Below the pieces are notes generated by a model. The model was not told where the DNA came from and did not search any database. It worked only from the letters and a program-made list of their open reading frames with translations. Positions 1-8,093 of a stretch of DNA of 64,000 nucleotides are shown in pieces. Position 1 is the stretch's first letter, and each line of letters begins with the position of its first letter. The position numbers were made by a program, and so were the translations under genes. Location of the stretch: NCBI GenBank assembly GCA_038233075.1, contig JBBSMQ010000014.1, positions 1 through 64,000 on the forward strand, written 5' to 3'. The DNA is from Iamia sp038233075 (lineage in GTDB: Bacteria > Actinomycetota > Acidimicrobiia > Acidimicrobiales > Iamiaceae).

Positions 1-731
1 CCGCAGCCCAGGTCGACGCTGTCGCCGTGGTCGCCCGGCTCGGGCAGGTGGGCGAGGAGCAGACGGGTCCCGGCATCCAGGCGACCGGCCGAGAACACCC
101 CGGCGTGCTCCACCACCTCCTCGCCCTGTGGGCCCATGCCGGTGGTGTGAGGCCACGGGCTCGGCGCCGGATCGAGGTCCGGGTCGACGGTGGGGTGGAT
201 CAGGCGGGCCTTGCGCACGGCCCGGGAGGTGCGGGTCGGGCCCACCAGCCGCTCGAAGAGGTCGAGGCCCGATCGGTGCACGTGGCGGGTCATGGCCGCA
301 CCCACGACGGTGGTCCCGGCGTGGAGCCCGGGGTGGGCTTGGCGGAGCAGGTGCTCCAACAGATCGGCGGTCTTGGGCGGTCGGACGAGCAGGACGTCGA
401 TGCGCTCGGGGAGCGGATCCAGCGGGCCCCGCACCTCGACCCGGTCGGGGTCGATGCCGTTGCGCTCCAGGTTGGCGGCCACCGCCCTGCGGGCCAGGTG
501 GGAGTCGGTGACGACGATCGGTCGGTGGGCGGCCAGGGCCGTGGCCAGGGCCCCCCAGGTGTCGTTGAGGATGACGATCGTTCCGGTGAGGTCGACGTCG
601 GCCTCGGCCAGGTGGGCCAGCACCATCTCGTCGGCCGCGTCGAACGCCCGCAGCGGGTCGTCGGCTCGCTCCGGGTGGCGGGCCAGGGTGAGCGACCCCC
701 AGGGCCCGTCGAGGTCGTCCACCGTCGGCAC
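1..731 (-). CDS. RlmG/RsmC-like rRNA guanine-N2 methyltransferase, 3' end outside window
   Basis: A reading frame open for the whole 731 bases starts with GTG at 731, behind a run of G residues, and leaves the window at base 1. The N-terminal part has the features of the RlmG/RsmC family: an early VILNDTWGALA motif, then VVTDSHLARRAVAANL, LLVRPPK and a helix with AMTRHVH. The last visible residues, VDLGCG, are the start of the SAM-binding motif I of the catalytic domain. By family it would methylate N2 of a guanine in 23S or 16S rRNA. The second half lies outside the window, so the exact target cannot be assigned. It is divergent from groES with about 460 bases between them. Confidence 0.7.
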   Translation of the reverse strand, partial: MPTVDDLDGPWGSLTLARHPERADDPLRAFDAADEMVLAHLAEADVDLTGTIVILNDTWGALATALAAHRPIVVTDSHLARRAVAANLERNGIDPDRVEVRGPLDPLPERIDVLLVRPPKTADLLEHLLRQAHPGLHAGTTVVGAAMTRHVHRSGLDLFERLVGPTRTSRAVRKARLIHPTVDPDLDPAPSPWPHTTGMGPQGEEVVEHAGVFSAGRLDAGTRLLLAHLPEPGDHGDSVDLGC

Positions 732-1081
732 GCTAGGCCCCCCGTGCGATCCGATCGCTTCTCCATCGGATGGTCGACGGGAGCCCGGCACCCGCCCCTG
801 GCGCAGGTGGGGCGCCGTCGACCGTGCCCGACCGCACGTCGGGCGGGGATCCGGCGGCTCGGCGGCCGGTGGCGCCCGCCGCCCGAGCCACGACGCGGGG
901 GGTCCGGAGGTTCCGGGGGCGCCGACCCCCGCGAGCGACCCCAGTTCGCGCCAAGGACCTGCGCGGATAGGGCCGGGTCGCGGCGGAGGCTTCTCCTCGG
1001 CTGCGCCTCGGAGAGGGCCCGTGCTTCTGGGTCGCCTCGCCTATCGGCTCGGCTCCTAAGGGCGAGCCGGTCCCGTGACCA
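732..1081. other. Gene-free stretch upstream of groESL
   Basis: I see no convincing gene here. The frames that stay open on both strands are arginine, proline and glycine rich shadows with no family resemblance. The right half (about 988-1058) resembles another intergenic stretch at 10425-10505 and is listed separately as a repeat. Confidence 0.6.
988..1058. repeat. Intergenic repeat family, copy A
   Basis: The segment around GAGGGCCCGTGCTTCTGG matches GGAGGGCCCGTGCTGTCTGG in the intergenic region near 10466, and both are flanked by CTCG/CTGCGC-rich sequence. Both copies sit between genes and have short inverted CGAGC/GCTCG elements, so this looks like a REP-like extragenic repeat. Only two copies are in this window, and the alignment needs small gaps. 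Confidence 0.45.
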
Positions 1082-1108
1082 TTGGCAGTCGGGGCTTGCG
1101 AGTGCCAG
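1082..1108 (+). promoter_or_regulatory. CIRCE operator, upstream copy
   Basis: TTGGCAGTC at 1082-1090 and GAGTGCCAG at 1100-1108 form the HrcA operator layout of two 9-base arms around exactly 9 bases. One arm base departs from the second copy (G where CIRCE has C). It overlaps the candidate -35 element. Confidence 0.75.
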
Positions 1109-1124
1109 CGACCGGTCCTAGGGT
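1096..1124 (+). promoter_or_regulatory. Candidate groESL promoter
   Basis: TTGCGA at 1096-1101 and TAGGGT at 1119-1124 are separated by 17 bases. The -35 box lies in the first CIRCE and the -10 box abuts the second, so HrcA binding at either would block RNA polymerase. The -35 match is weak. Confidence 0.5.
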
Positions 1125-1150
1125 TGGCACTCGGCACGAGAGAGTGCCAG
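1124..1150 (+). promoter_or_regulatory. CIRCE operator, downstream copy
   Basis: TTGGCACTC at 1124-1132 and GAGTGCCAG at 1142-1150 flank a 9-base spacer, close to the consensus TTAGCACTC-N9-GAGTGCTAA. It starts 42 bases after the first copy, which is about four helical turns, and ends 43 bases before the groES start. Confidence 0.92.
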
Positions 1151-1193
1151 ACGCCCCCAATGCCTTGGGGACACGAGAACCTACGGAGGCAGC

Positions 1194-1487
1194 ATGTCCC
1201 TTCAGCCGCTCGACGATCGCATCGTCGTCCGCCCCGGTGAAGCCGAGGAGACCACGGCCAGCGGCCTGGTCATCCCCGACACCGCCAAGGAGAAGCCCCA
1301 GCAGGGCGAGGTCCTGGCCGTCGGCCCCGGCCGCCGAGCCGACAGCACCGGAGAGATCTTCGCCCTCGACATCAAGGTGGGCGACATCGTCGTCTACTCC
1401 AAGTACGGCGGCACCGAGATCACCGTCGACGGCGAGGACGTGCTGATCCTCAACGCCCGCGACGTCCTCGCCAAGATCGACAAGTAG
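1194..1487 (+). CDS. groES: Co-chaperonin GroES
   Basis: This 97-residue protein is the 10 kDa lid of the GroEL chaperonin and closes the folding chamber in the cytoplasm. It begins with the typical LQPLDDRIVVRP strand, carries the mobile-loop region with ETTASGLVIPDTAKEKPQ, and ends with VLILNARDVLAKI. The length matches the family. The ATG follows a GGAGG ribosome site by five bases. groEL starts 8 bases after its stop, so the two form one operon. Two CIRCE elements upstream point to HrcA-controlled heat-shock expression; no hrcA is in the window. Confidence 0.98.
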   Translation: MSLQPLDDRIVVRPGEAEETTASGLVIPDTAKEKPQQGEVLAVGPGRRADSTGEIFALDIKVGDIVVYSKYGGTEITVDGEDVLILNARDVLAKIDK

Positions 1488-1495
1488 GAGAGCCC

Positions 1496-3142
1496 ATGCC
1501 CAAGACCCTCAAGTTCGATGACGAGGCCCGCCGCGGCCTCGAGGCCGGCGTCAACAAGCTGGCCGACGCCGTCAAGGTCACCCTCGGCCCGCGCGGCCGC
1601 AACGTGGTGCTGGAGAAGAAGTTCGGCGCCCCCACCATCACCAACGACGGCGTGTCCATCGCCCGGGAGGTGGAGCTGGAGGATGCCTACGAGAACATGG
1701 GCGCCCAGCTGGTGAAGGAGGTCGCCACCAAGACCAACGACGTCGCCGGCGACGGCACCACCACCGCCACCGTGCTCGCCCAGGCCCTCGTCAAGGAGGG
1801 CCTCCGCAACGTGGCCGCCGGGGCCAACCCCATGGCCCTCAAGCGCGGCATCGAGAAGGCCGTCCAGGCCGTAGTCGAGGCCATCGCCGACCAGTCCCGC
1901 GACATCGACGACCGCTCCGAGATCGCCCAGGTGGCCACCATCTCGGCCAACAACGACACCGCCATCGGCGAGGTCCTGGCCGACGCCATCGACAAGGTGG
2001 GCAAGGACGGCGTGGTCACCGTCGAGGAGTCCAACACCTTCGGCATGGACCTCGAGTTCACCGAGGGCATGCAGTTCGACAAGGGCTTCCTGTCGCCGTA
2101 CTTCGTCACCGACGCCGAGCGCCAGGAGGCCGTCCTCGAGGATGTCTACGTGCTCTTCGTCGAGAGCAAGATCAGCTCGGTGCAGGACCTCCTTCCCGTG
2201 CTCGAGAAGGTCATGCAGGCCGGCAAGCCGCTGCTGATCGTGGCCGAGGACGTCGAGGGCGAGGCCCTCGCCACCCTCGTCGTCAACAAGATCCGCGGCA
2301 CCTTCAACTCGGTGTCGGTCAAGGCCCCCGGCTTCGGGGAGCGCCGCAAGGCCATGCTGGCCGACATGGCCATCCTCACCGGTGGCCAGGTCATCTCCGA
2401 GACCGTCGGGCTCAAGCTCGACAACGTCTCCCTCGACCTGCTGGGCCATGCCCGGAAGGTGGTCGTCAACAAGGACGACACCACCATCGTCGAGGGCGGC
2501 GGCTCCGCCGACGACGTCAAGGGCCGCATTGCCCAGATCCGTCGTGAGATCGACGACACCGACTCCGACTGGGACCGCGAGAAGCTCCAGGAGCGCCTGG
2601 CCAAGCTGGCCGGTGGCGTGGCCGTCGTGAAGGTCGGGGCCGCCACCGAGGTGGAGCTCAAGGAGAAGAAGCACCGCATCGAGGACGCTCTCTCCGCGAC
2701 CCGCGCCGCCATCGAGGAGGGCGTGGTGCCCGGCGGTGGCACCGCCTTGCTGCGCGCCCGCGCCCGCGTCTCCGACGTGGCCGAGAAGCTCGAGGGCGAC
2801 GAGGCCACCGGCGCTCGCTCGGTCCATCGGGCCCTCGAGGCCCCGGCCCGGCTCATCGCCGACAACGCCGGCTTCGAGGGTGCGGTCATCGTCCGTGAGA
2901 TCGAGTCCAAGAAGAAGGCCAACGGTTTCAACGCCGCCACCGGCGACTTCGAGGACCTGCTCAAGGCGGGCGTCATCGACCCGGCCAAGGTCACCCGTGC
3001 GGCGCTGCAGAACGCCGGCTCCATCGCCGGCCTGCTGCTCACCACCGAGGTCATCGTGGCCGACAAGCCCGAGCCCGAGGCGGCCATGCCCCCGGGTGGC
3101 GGTGGCGGCATGGGCGGGATGGGCGGCATGGGGATGATGTGA
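1496..3142 (+). CDS. groEL: Chaperonin GroEL
   Basis: This is the 60 kDa chaperonin subunit (548 residues) that forms the double-ring ATP-driven folding chamber with GroES. The sequence is typical from the start (LKFDDEARRGLEAGVNKLADAV) through the ATP-binding GDGTTTATVLA motif near residue 86. It ends with the glycine-methionine tail GGMGGMGGMGMM, which usually marks a GroEL that works with GroES rather than the histidine-tailed paralogue of many actinobacteria. An AGGAG ribosome site precedes the ATG. A strong hairpin about 60 bases after the stop closes the operon. Confidence 0.98.
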   Translation: MPKTLKFDDEARRGLEAGVNKLADAVKVTLGPRGRNVVLEKKFGAPTITNDGVSIAREVELEDAYENMGAQLVKEVATKTNDVAGDGTTTATVLAQALVKEGLRNVAAGANPMALKRGIEKAVQAVVEAIADQSRDIDDRSEIAQVATISANNDTAIGEVLADAIDKVGKDGVVTVEESNTFGMDLEFTEGMQFDKGFLSPYFVTDAERQEAVLEDVYVLFVESKISSVQDLLPVLEKVMQAGKPLLIVAEDVEGEALATLVVNKIRGTFNSVSVKAPGFGERRKAMLADMAILTGGQVISETVGLKLDNVSLDLLGHARKVVVNKDDTTIVEGGGSADDVKGRIAQIRREIDDTDSDWDREKLQERLAKLAGGVAVVKVGAATEVELKEKKHRIEDALSATRAAIEEGVVPGGGTALLRARARVSDVAEKLEGDEATGARSVHRALEAPARLIADNAGFEGAVIVREIESKKKANGFNAATGDFEDLLKAGVIDPAKVTRAALQNAGSIAGLLLTTEVIVADKPEPEAAMPPGGGGGMGGMGGMGMM

Positions 3143-3200
3143 CCCTCTCCGTCTGATCCGCTCGCGCCCTCACCGGGCGAGCGGGTCGACACCAGGTGAC

Positions 3201-3233
3201 GACGAGGCCCGGGCCCAGTGCCCGGGCCTCGTC
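3201..3233 (+). terminator. Hairpin after groEL
   Basis: A perfect 14-base inverted repeat (GACGAGGCCCGGGC at 3201-3214, its complement at 3220-3233) encloses a 5-base loop. No T-tract follows, as is common in GC-rich actinobacteria. Confidence 0.8.
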
Positions 3234-3280
3234 GCGACCGGGGTCAGGAGCCCAGGGGACCACCCCGTAGGATCGGCGTC

Positions 3281-3598
3281 ATGGACCGTCCCCCCGCCGA
3301 CCCCGTCAAGCTGCTCGGCGCGTGGACGGAGTGGGAGACCGACGAGGTGACCGCGGGCCGGGCCGTCGCCAACCTCAAGACGGGCGGGGTCCGCGATGTG
3401 ATCGAGCACGTTGCCGGTGCCCCCGGCGCTCTTGCCCCCGAGGGGACCGACATGACGGCAGCCCTGGCCTCGTGGATGGAGTGGGAGACGGGGACCCTGC
3501 CCCCCGAGCCCCTGCTCGAGACCCTTCGCGACGACGGTCTGCGCACCCTGCTCGAGGGCCTGGCCCGGACCGCGACGAGCGGTGACGGGCCCGCCTGA
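3281..3598 (+). CDS. Small acidic protein with two internal EWET repeats, unknown function
   Basis: This predicted 105-residue cytoplasmic protein has no family I recognise. It has a clear internal duplication: residues 11-46 and 61-96 each show a W-x-EWET core followed by a leucine-rich helix and a G-[VL]-R-x-[VL]-[IL]-E ending, with a 50-residue period. There is no signal peptide or membrane segment. The ATG at 3281 is chosen because TAGGAT lies seven bases upstream, the leaderless layout common in this window. Its 3' end overlaps the following NUDIX gene by 17 bases, which suggests translational coupling. Confidence 0.75.
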   Translation: MDRPPADPVKLLGAWTEWETDEVTAGRAVANLKTGGVRDVIEHVAGAPGALAPEGTDMTAALASWMEWETGTLPPEPLLETLRDDGLRTLLEGLARTATSGDGPA

Positions 3599-4391
3599 CC
3601 CGGCCGCCGCGGCCGACGCCCCCCGTGGTCGACGCGGCGGCCCGCAGCGCATTCCCACGCCTGAGGGCGGGTCCAGCCCCGGGGGCCCCGCCCCGTGGGT
3701 GGGGCTTCCCGACGATCGCCGGCGACCGACACTGGCCGCCGTCCGAGAGGCGTTGGCCGCGGCCGGCCCCGCGGTCGAGTCGCCGGTGGAGAGGGGTGGC
3801 TTCGCCGCCGCCACCACCCTCCCGGCCAGCGTGCGCCGGACGGTCCGGGGCGACGACGATCGGCCCGCGGTGCCGTCCGCGGTGCTGGCCCCGCTCTACG
3901 ACTGCGACGGGGAGGCTTGGGTCGTGCTCACACGACGGGGCCTGGACATGCGGGCCCATGCCGGCGAGGTGAGCTTCCCCGGGGGACGTCGAGAGCCCGG
4001 CGACCGCGACCTGGTCCACACCGCCCTCCGCGAGACCGAGGAGGAGATCGGCCTCGCCCCGGACCAGGTCGAGATCATCGGCGAGCTCGACCACCTGGCC
4101 ACCATCACCAGCGGCTCGTTCATCGTCCCGTGGGTGGGGGCGCTGTCCCGACCGCCGGACGTCCGCCCCCGCTCGGTCGAGGTCGACGGCGTGATCGAGG
4201 TGTCCCTCTCGGAGCTGATGGCGCCCGGCGTGTTCCGCGAGGAGGTGTGGGACATGGGCCCGGTCACCCGGCCGATCGTGTTCTTCGACCTGGTCGGCGA
4301 CACCGTCTGGGGGGCCACCGCGGCCATGCTCCGCCAGCTGCTCGGCCTGGTCACCGGCACCGTCGGCCGCGGCGAGCTGGGCCACGACTGA
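3582..4391 (+). CDS. NUDIX hydrolase, CoA pyrophosphatase-like
   Basis: This 269-residue protein has a NUDIX domain in its second half. The box reads GGRREPGDRDLVHTALRETE and continues with EEIGL, giving the G-x5-E-x7-RE-x2-EE-xG pattern that binds magnesium and cleaves nucleoside diphosphate linkages. The order FPGG, NUDIX box, then GSFIVPWVG resembles the CoA pyrophosphatase (NUDT7/YeaB) group. The first 85 residues are a proline and arginine rich extension, so the true start may lie downstream of GTG 3582. Its last 28 bases are duplicated at 6331-6358, which marks the edge of an accessory insertion. It faces mazG in a convergent pair once the island is ignored. Confidence 0.85.
   Translation: MTGPPDPAAAADAPRGRRGGPQRIPTPEGGSSPGGPAPWVGLPDDRRRPTLAAVREALAAAGPAVESPVERGGFAAATTLPASVRRTVRGDDDRPAVPSAVLAPLYDCDGEAWVVLTRRGLDMRAHAGEVSFPGGRREPGDRDLVHTALRETEEEIGLAPDQVEIIGELDHLATITSGSFIVPWVGALSRPPDVRPRSVEVDGVIEVSLSELMAPGVFREEVWDMGPVTRPIVFFDLVGDTVWGATAAMLRQLLGLVTGTVGRGELGHD
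4360..4387. repeat. 28-base direct repeat, left copy (island boundary)
   Basis: The 28 bases at the 3' end of the NUDIX gene, ending just before its stop, recur exactly at 6331-6358. After two differing bases, GATCG matches again in both copies. The pair brackets a roughly 1.9 kb stretch of different composition and could be attachment or target duplications. Confidence 0.85.
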
Positions 4392-4524
4392 TCGGTCCGG
4401 CAGCGGGGTCGGGGCCTAGGTCGGGTGATGGTGGATGGGGCCCAGCAACGCAGCGCACGAGGCGACCGTCGGCGGTCCCGACACCGTGACCCTTGACACA
4501 CACACAAACGGTACCTTGGCTCGT

Positions 4525-5367
4525 ATGCAGAGGACGTGGGTGTCTCGTGGGTCCCGCCACCTGGCCGCCGGTTCTACTGCGGTCCTCCTCGCGACAGCCC
4601 TCGGCGGGTGTGGCTCCTCCGATGTGGAGCAGATGGAGGTGGGTGTTTGGCGAGGCGAGAGCCGCGGACCGCGACGCACGTGAATGGTCGGACATCTATG
4701 AGCTTGATGGCGGCACCGAACAGTTCGTTGCTCGTGGCACCGGTCCTGCGCTCAGTCCGGACGGCTCCCACCTCGCCTATTTCGCGGCTGAGCGAAGCCG
4801 CGAGGATCGCGTCGTCGCTTCCAGCGAGCTTAGTTCTCAATGCGTTCCGGAGCTGGTCGTCCTTGAACTCGGAAGCAAGACGTCGGAGAGGTTCACCTAC
4901 TGGGAGTTGAAGAAGAACGAGTCCGGCCTGCTCCTGAACCAGGCCGCGCCTACCTCACGGATCGGTTGGTCACCGGACGGACGCCGTCGCCTTCGGTGCC
5001 TACGACGGAACCCTTCGGTACCGAAGCCTCGAGACCGGACGCACCGAGGCGATTCCAACCATCACGAGGGGGCTCATGTTCCCCGTGTGGCAACAGACCC
5101 CGGAGGCCCGACTTCTCGGCGTCAGCGGGAGAACAGGGGAGCACCCTTCATGAGGTCGATCTGGAGAACGCAACGATCCTTCCTAAAATTCTCAGACGTA
5201 ACGTAGGTCGACCGGCAGCACTCGCTCCCGGTGGTGGGGCCGCAGTGTTTCAGGAGTTGCGCCCCGACGGGGAGTCGTCTTTCACGCTATTTGATCTCGA
5301 CACCGGTGAATCTCAGTTACTCGTCGATGGCAACTATTCCGATGTCGTCTTTGCGGGGTCACGGTGA
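4525..5367 (+). pseudogene. Lipoprotein with beta-propeller (TolB/WD40-like) repeats, frameshifted
   Basis: The start encodes a lipoprotein signal with hydrophobic AGSTAVLLATAL and lipobox LGGC (Cys near residue 29). TACCTT lies seven bases before ATG 4525. The protein then continues in other frames: about 4680-4976 (DIYELDGG, ALSPDGSHLAYF, SRIGWSPDG), 4980-5150 (DAVAFGAYDGTLRYRSLETG), and from about 5130 to the stop at 5367 (LHEVDLENATIL, SSFTLFDLDTGESQLLVDG). SPDG and D-x-DTGE strands are typical of secreted beta-propellers. Three frame changes are therefore needed. This is either a decayed gene or a segment with several sequence errors. The next gene overlaps its stop by GTGA. Confidence 0.65.
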
Positions 5368-5837
5368 AGGCAAAGGAGCACAAGAGGTCGCGAGGCGGCA
5401 TCTCTCGGCCGAAGAACCTCTCCGCGATCAGGGGCACAACGTTGGCCGCCGGTGTCGTGGCTGCGGCGGTTGTCGCGGTTCCGAGCCCCCACCTGCGGGC
5501 GCGGGAAGCACTAACGAGTTCGATGCTGACATCAACAGTCAGGCACGGAACTTTGGTGGCGCGGGCTCCTCTCGCGGTCAGCGGCTCTGGTTCACTTATC
5601 GAAACAACTCCCTCTCCGTTCCCTTCGACGCAGCGGCGGTCACCTGTGATACCAACTGGCGATACTGGTCTCCGTTTCACTACTCTGCCACATTCTTTCC
5701 TGGTACCCCCAGATGTTGCGAACGTCTTGTATAATCCGTATCCCCGGGACGGCGTGAACTGTTGGAAGGTCCGGCTACGGACCCCAGGCTCTCCGGGCTT
5801 TGAACGGATAAGAGACTTCCAGTTTGACGCCTACTGA
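5364..5837 (+). pseudogene. Putative secreted or membrane-anchored small protein, two compensating frameshifts
   Basis: From GTG 5364 the frame encodes a basic N-terminus and a hydrophobic segment (TTLAAGVVAAAVVAVPS). The middle is more protein-like in the next frame (STNEFDADINSQARNF, GQRLWFTYRNNS, CDTNWRYWSPFHYSATFF). The end returns to the first frame (DVANVLYNPYPRDGVNCW to FQFDAY). One extra C in the C5 run at 5486-5490 and one fewer T near 5697 would join them into about 155 residues. I do not recognise the family. It is coupled to the lipoprotein gene by a GTGA overlap and to the next ORF by a 14-base overlap. Confidence 0.5.
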
Positions 5838-6234
5838 GATCCCCGAGTCGGTGTCGGGCCGATCGGTAGAGTGGGATCGGTTCTGCCAGCATCTGCAAGA
5901 ACGTGCTCCTGGTCTTCGAGATGAGCGTCTGACGCCAAGTGCCTCGCTGGTTGATCTCGCCGCTGGAGATGCTCTCATTCGCGCCACCATACTTAGCGCG
6001 GTATACGATCTCGGTCAGCAGATGCCCGGCGAGCTCTTGCGGTCAATAGACACGTTGGGAGACGCGTTTGAGTGGGTCCGCTTCTCCAGCGGTGACGACG
6101 TATACTTTGAAACGGAAGGGTGCCTGACTGACCATGACTACTACAACGGGCGTTACTGGGATCTGCGCATGATCTCCATCACGCGGGACCGATGGGCAGA
6201 CGTCTGCGAGACCTGGGATCCTGTGTTCCGATGA
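5824..6234 (+). CDS. Hypothetical protein of the 4.4-6.3 kb island
   Basis: This intact frame of 136 residues starts at TTG 5824, or possibly at GTG 5851. The protein is acidic and aromatic rich, with FEWVRFSSGDDVYFE, HDYYNGRYWDLRMI and a terminal CETWDPVFR. No signal peptide, membrane helix or known family is apparent. It overlaps the preceding secreted-protein ORF and is the only undamaged member of the three-gene island. The local base composition is less GC-rich than the surroundings. A role as an intracellular partner, for example an immunity-type protein, is only a guess from gene order. Confidence 0.55.
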   Translation: MTPTEIPESVSGRSVEWDRFCQHLQERAPGLRDERLTPSASLVDLAAGDALIRATILSAVYDLGQQMPGELLRSIDTLGDAFEWVRFSSGDDVYFETEGCLTDHDYYNGRYWDLRMISITRDRWADVCETWDPVFR

Positions 6235-6330
6235 CTCGAAGGCCTCGTGGTTGCGTCCTCGTCCTATGGACTGTGTCGCTGAGGCCGGACAAGCTCCGGC
6301 GGCCAATCGCCGCGTGATACGACCCCAGTC

Positions 6331-6358
6331 CCGTCGGCCGCGGCGAGCTGGGCCACGA
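6331..6358. repeat. 28-base direct repeat, right copy (island boundary)
   Basis: This is an exact copy of 4360-4387. Here it is not part of a gene; it sits 30 bases from the mazG stop. High-GC sequence resumes right after it. Confidence 0.85.
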
Positions 6359-6388
6359 TCGATCGCGTCCGCGGCGCCGACGGGGCGG

Positions 6389-6670
6389 TCAGGGGCAGGT
6401 GCAGGGGCTGGTGCCGCAGCGGGGGCAACCGTCCGCGTAGCGGGCTGCGGCCTCCTCCAGTGACAGTCCCAGCTGCTCGGCGAGCGAGGCGAGCCACGCC
6501 AGCACGTCGCCCAGCTCGTGGAGCTGTTGCTCGGCGGTGCCCTTGCGGGTGGCCTGGGCCAGCTCGCCCACCTCCTCGGCCAGCCAGGCCACCGTGGCGG
6601 GCCGTCCTCGGGCCTCGTCCCGGGTGCCGAAGGTGAGGGCGATGCGGCGCTGGAAGTCGACGATCTCCAC
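6389..6670 (-). CDS. MazG-like nucleotide pyrophosphohydrolase
   Basis: This small all-alpha NTP pyrophosphatase has 93 residues. The helices hold the EExxE-type metal site (AEEVGELAQA near residue 31) and ELGDVLAW near residue 52, the two motifs that coordinate magnesium in MazG. It likely hydrolyses non-canonical or excess nucleoside triphosphates. The C-terminus ends in CPRCGTSPCTCP, a small cysteine-rich tail that could bind zinc. GTG 6670 is chosen because TAGGGT lies exactly seven bases upstream (leaderless layout). It is convergent with the NUDIX gene across the island. Confidence 0.85.
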   Translation of the reverse strand: MEIVDFQRRIALTFGTRDEARGRPATVAWLAEEVGELAQATRKGTAEQQLHELGDVLAWLASLAEQLGLSLEEAAARYADGCPRCGTSPCTCP

Positions 6671-6726
6671 TCTGGCAACCCTAGGAGCGCGCCGCGTCCC
6701 GCCCCGCTCGGGCGCACCCGGCAGAG

Positions 6727-7920
6727 CTATTGCTCCTCCTGCTCGTCGGATGCGGGCAGCAGGCGCAGCGATCGGGCGACCGCCAGTGTGGCCGCAGCGC
6801 CCAGGCAGCCGACCAGGATCGGGCCCGCGCGTAAGAGAACGGGGCCACGTACAGGGTGAGCAAGAACCCGGCCGGAGCCTTGCCGTTCAGGAACACGACC
6901 CCGACGGCGGCCAGGGCGGCGACCACGGTCAGATCGGTGCGGGGGCCGAGCACGGGCTCGATGACCGCAACCACCAGGGCGGACACCGCGAGGTAGATCG
7001 GGAACACCGGTCCCCCGCGCCACCCGGCGACCAGTGCGATGACCAGCGCCAGCCACTTCGCCACCGCCAGGAAGAGCAACTCGCCGGTGCCCAGACCCTC
7101 CAGGCGCTGGATGCCCTGCTGACCGGAGAACAGCACCAGCTCGTTCCCCAACACCAGCACCGCGAACAGCAGCCCCCGGCCATCCCGATGAGGACGGGTG
7201 ATCGTCGGAACAGCAGCCTCGTCTCGGCTCGGCGGACGACAGCGATGGCCCAGGCGACGGGGACGGTGACGAGCACGGCGCAGCCGAGGCCGACGAGTCC
7301 ATCGGTGACGCCCAGGGTCCCGTCGAAGCCCTCGAACCGGAAGCCGAGGTCGATGGCGCCAAAGGGCAGCCACCGGAACGCGAGCAGGCCTCCGACGGCG
7401 GCGAGCCAGTACGGCAGGGTCTGCACCGCGTGGGGGACCGACTCGATCCGTTCGGCTCCCCAGGCCAGGCGCATGAGCCGACCGACGCCGTGGATGCGCT
7501 CGCCGATCCAGGTGGCGCTGCCGCCGGTGAGCCCGGTCAGGGCCGCCTCGAAGCCGACAGGACCACCGGCGGCCAGCGCGACCAGGGAGTTGATGGCCGT
7601 GCGGGGGACCGTCCCGGGCTCGATGTGGCCACCGGTCCGCCAGGTGGCGATGGCCTCCTCCAGCGGCCTGGGGTGGTTGCCCAGGTAGCGCTGGCCCAGG
7701 CCCACCAGGGCCCCGCCGAGGATCGCGATGGCGAACAGCCACCACGATCCGAACGGGTCCACCCCGATGCGCTCGGGCAGGTCGGACCAGATGAGGCTGG
7801 TTCCCTCCTCTACGAGCCAGATGAAGCCGGCGGCTACGAACCCGGCGACCGCGCCGGCGGCGACGGCGGTGACCATGAGCGCCACAAGCGACAGAGGTCG
7901 GCGGCCGGGGACGACCTCAT
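6727..7920 (-). pseudogene. ClC-type chloride channel/antiporter, broken by three frameshifts
   Basis: Three frames together give one ClC protein of about 400 residues. The main part (7900 to about 7180) has GGPVGFEAALTGL, the ClC selectivity region, and many membrane helices. The next part has LVLGNELVLFSGQQG, WRGGPVFPIY and GVVFLNGKAPAG, and the last ends LPASDEQEEQ. Each junction is one base short at a G/C run: 7907-7910, 7173-7177 and 6824-6826. If the first run had one more base, ATG 7920 would open the frame with TAGGGT six bases upstream, a standard leaderless start here. The conserved sequence between breaks favours recent damage or consensus errors. Confidence 0.8.
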
Positions 7921-8093
7921 CGGCGCACCCTACGTCGACTTCCGGACCCCTTCGCTGACCGTCCGCACAGGGCCCGTCGGGTGCGCGGCGGAGAGCTGAT
8001 CTATGGGCGATCGCCGCGCGTCCCACTCGGTCGCCGGCGCGGAGACGGTGCGAGCATCGCCCCGTGCGGGACGGTGCTCGCACGTCGCCTTCC

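Noticed and set aside
733..1137. 134-residue minus-strand frame upstream of groES
   Set aside because: Arg and Pro rich without family features, and it would cross both CIRCE elements.
1394..2827. 477-residue open frame antisense to groEL
   Set aside because: It is a codon-position shadow of groEL: Gly, Leu, Asp and Val rich, with no motif and no promoter. The same applies to long antisense frames over coxL, glnA and the 22-24 kb membrane gene.
4493..4517. TTGACA as a -35 box for the island lipoprotein
   Set aside because: Only 13 bases separate it from TACCTT, too short for a normal promoter; I kept the -10 box alone.
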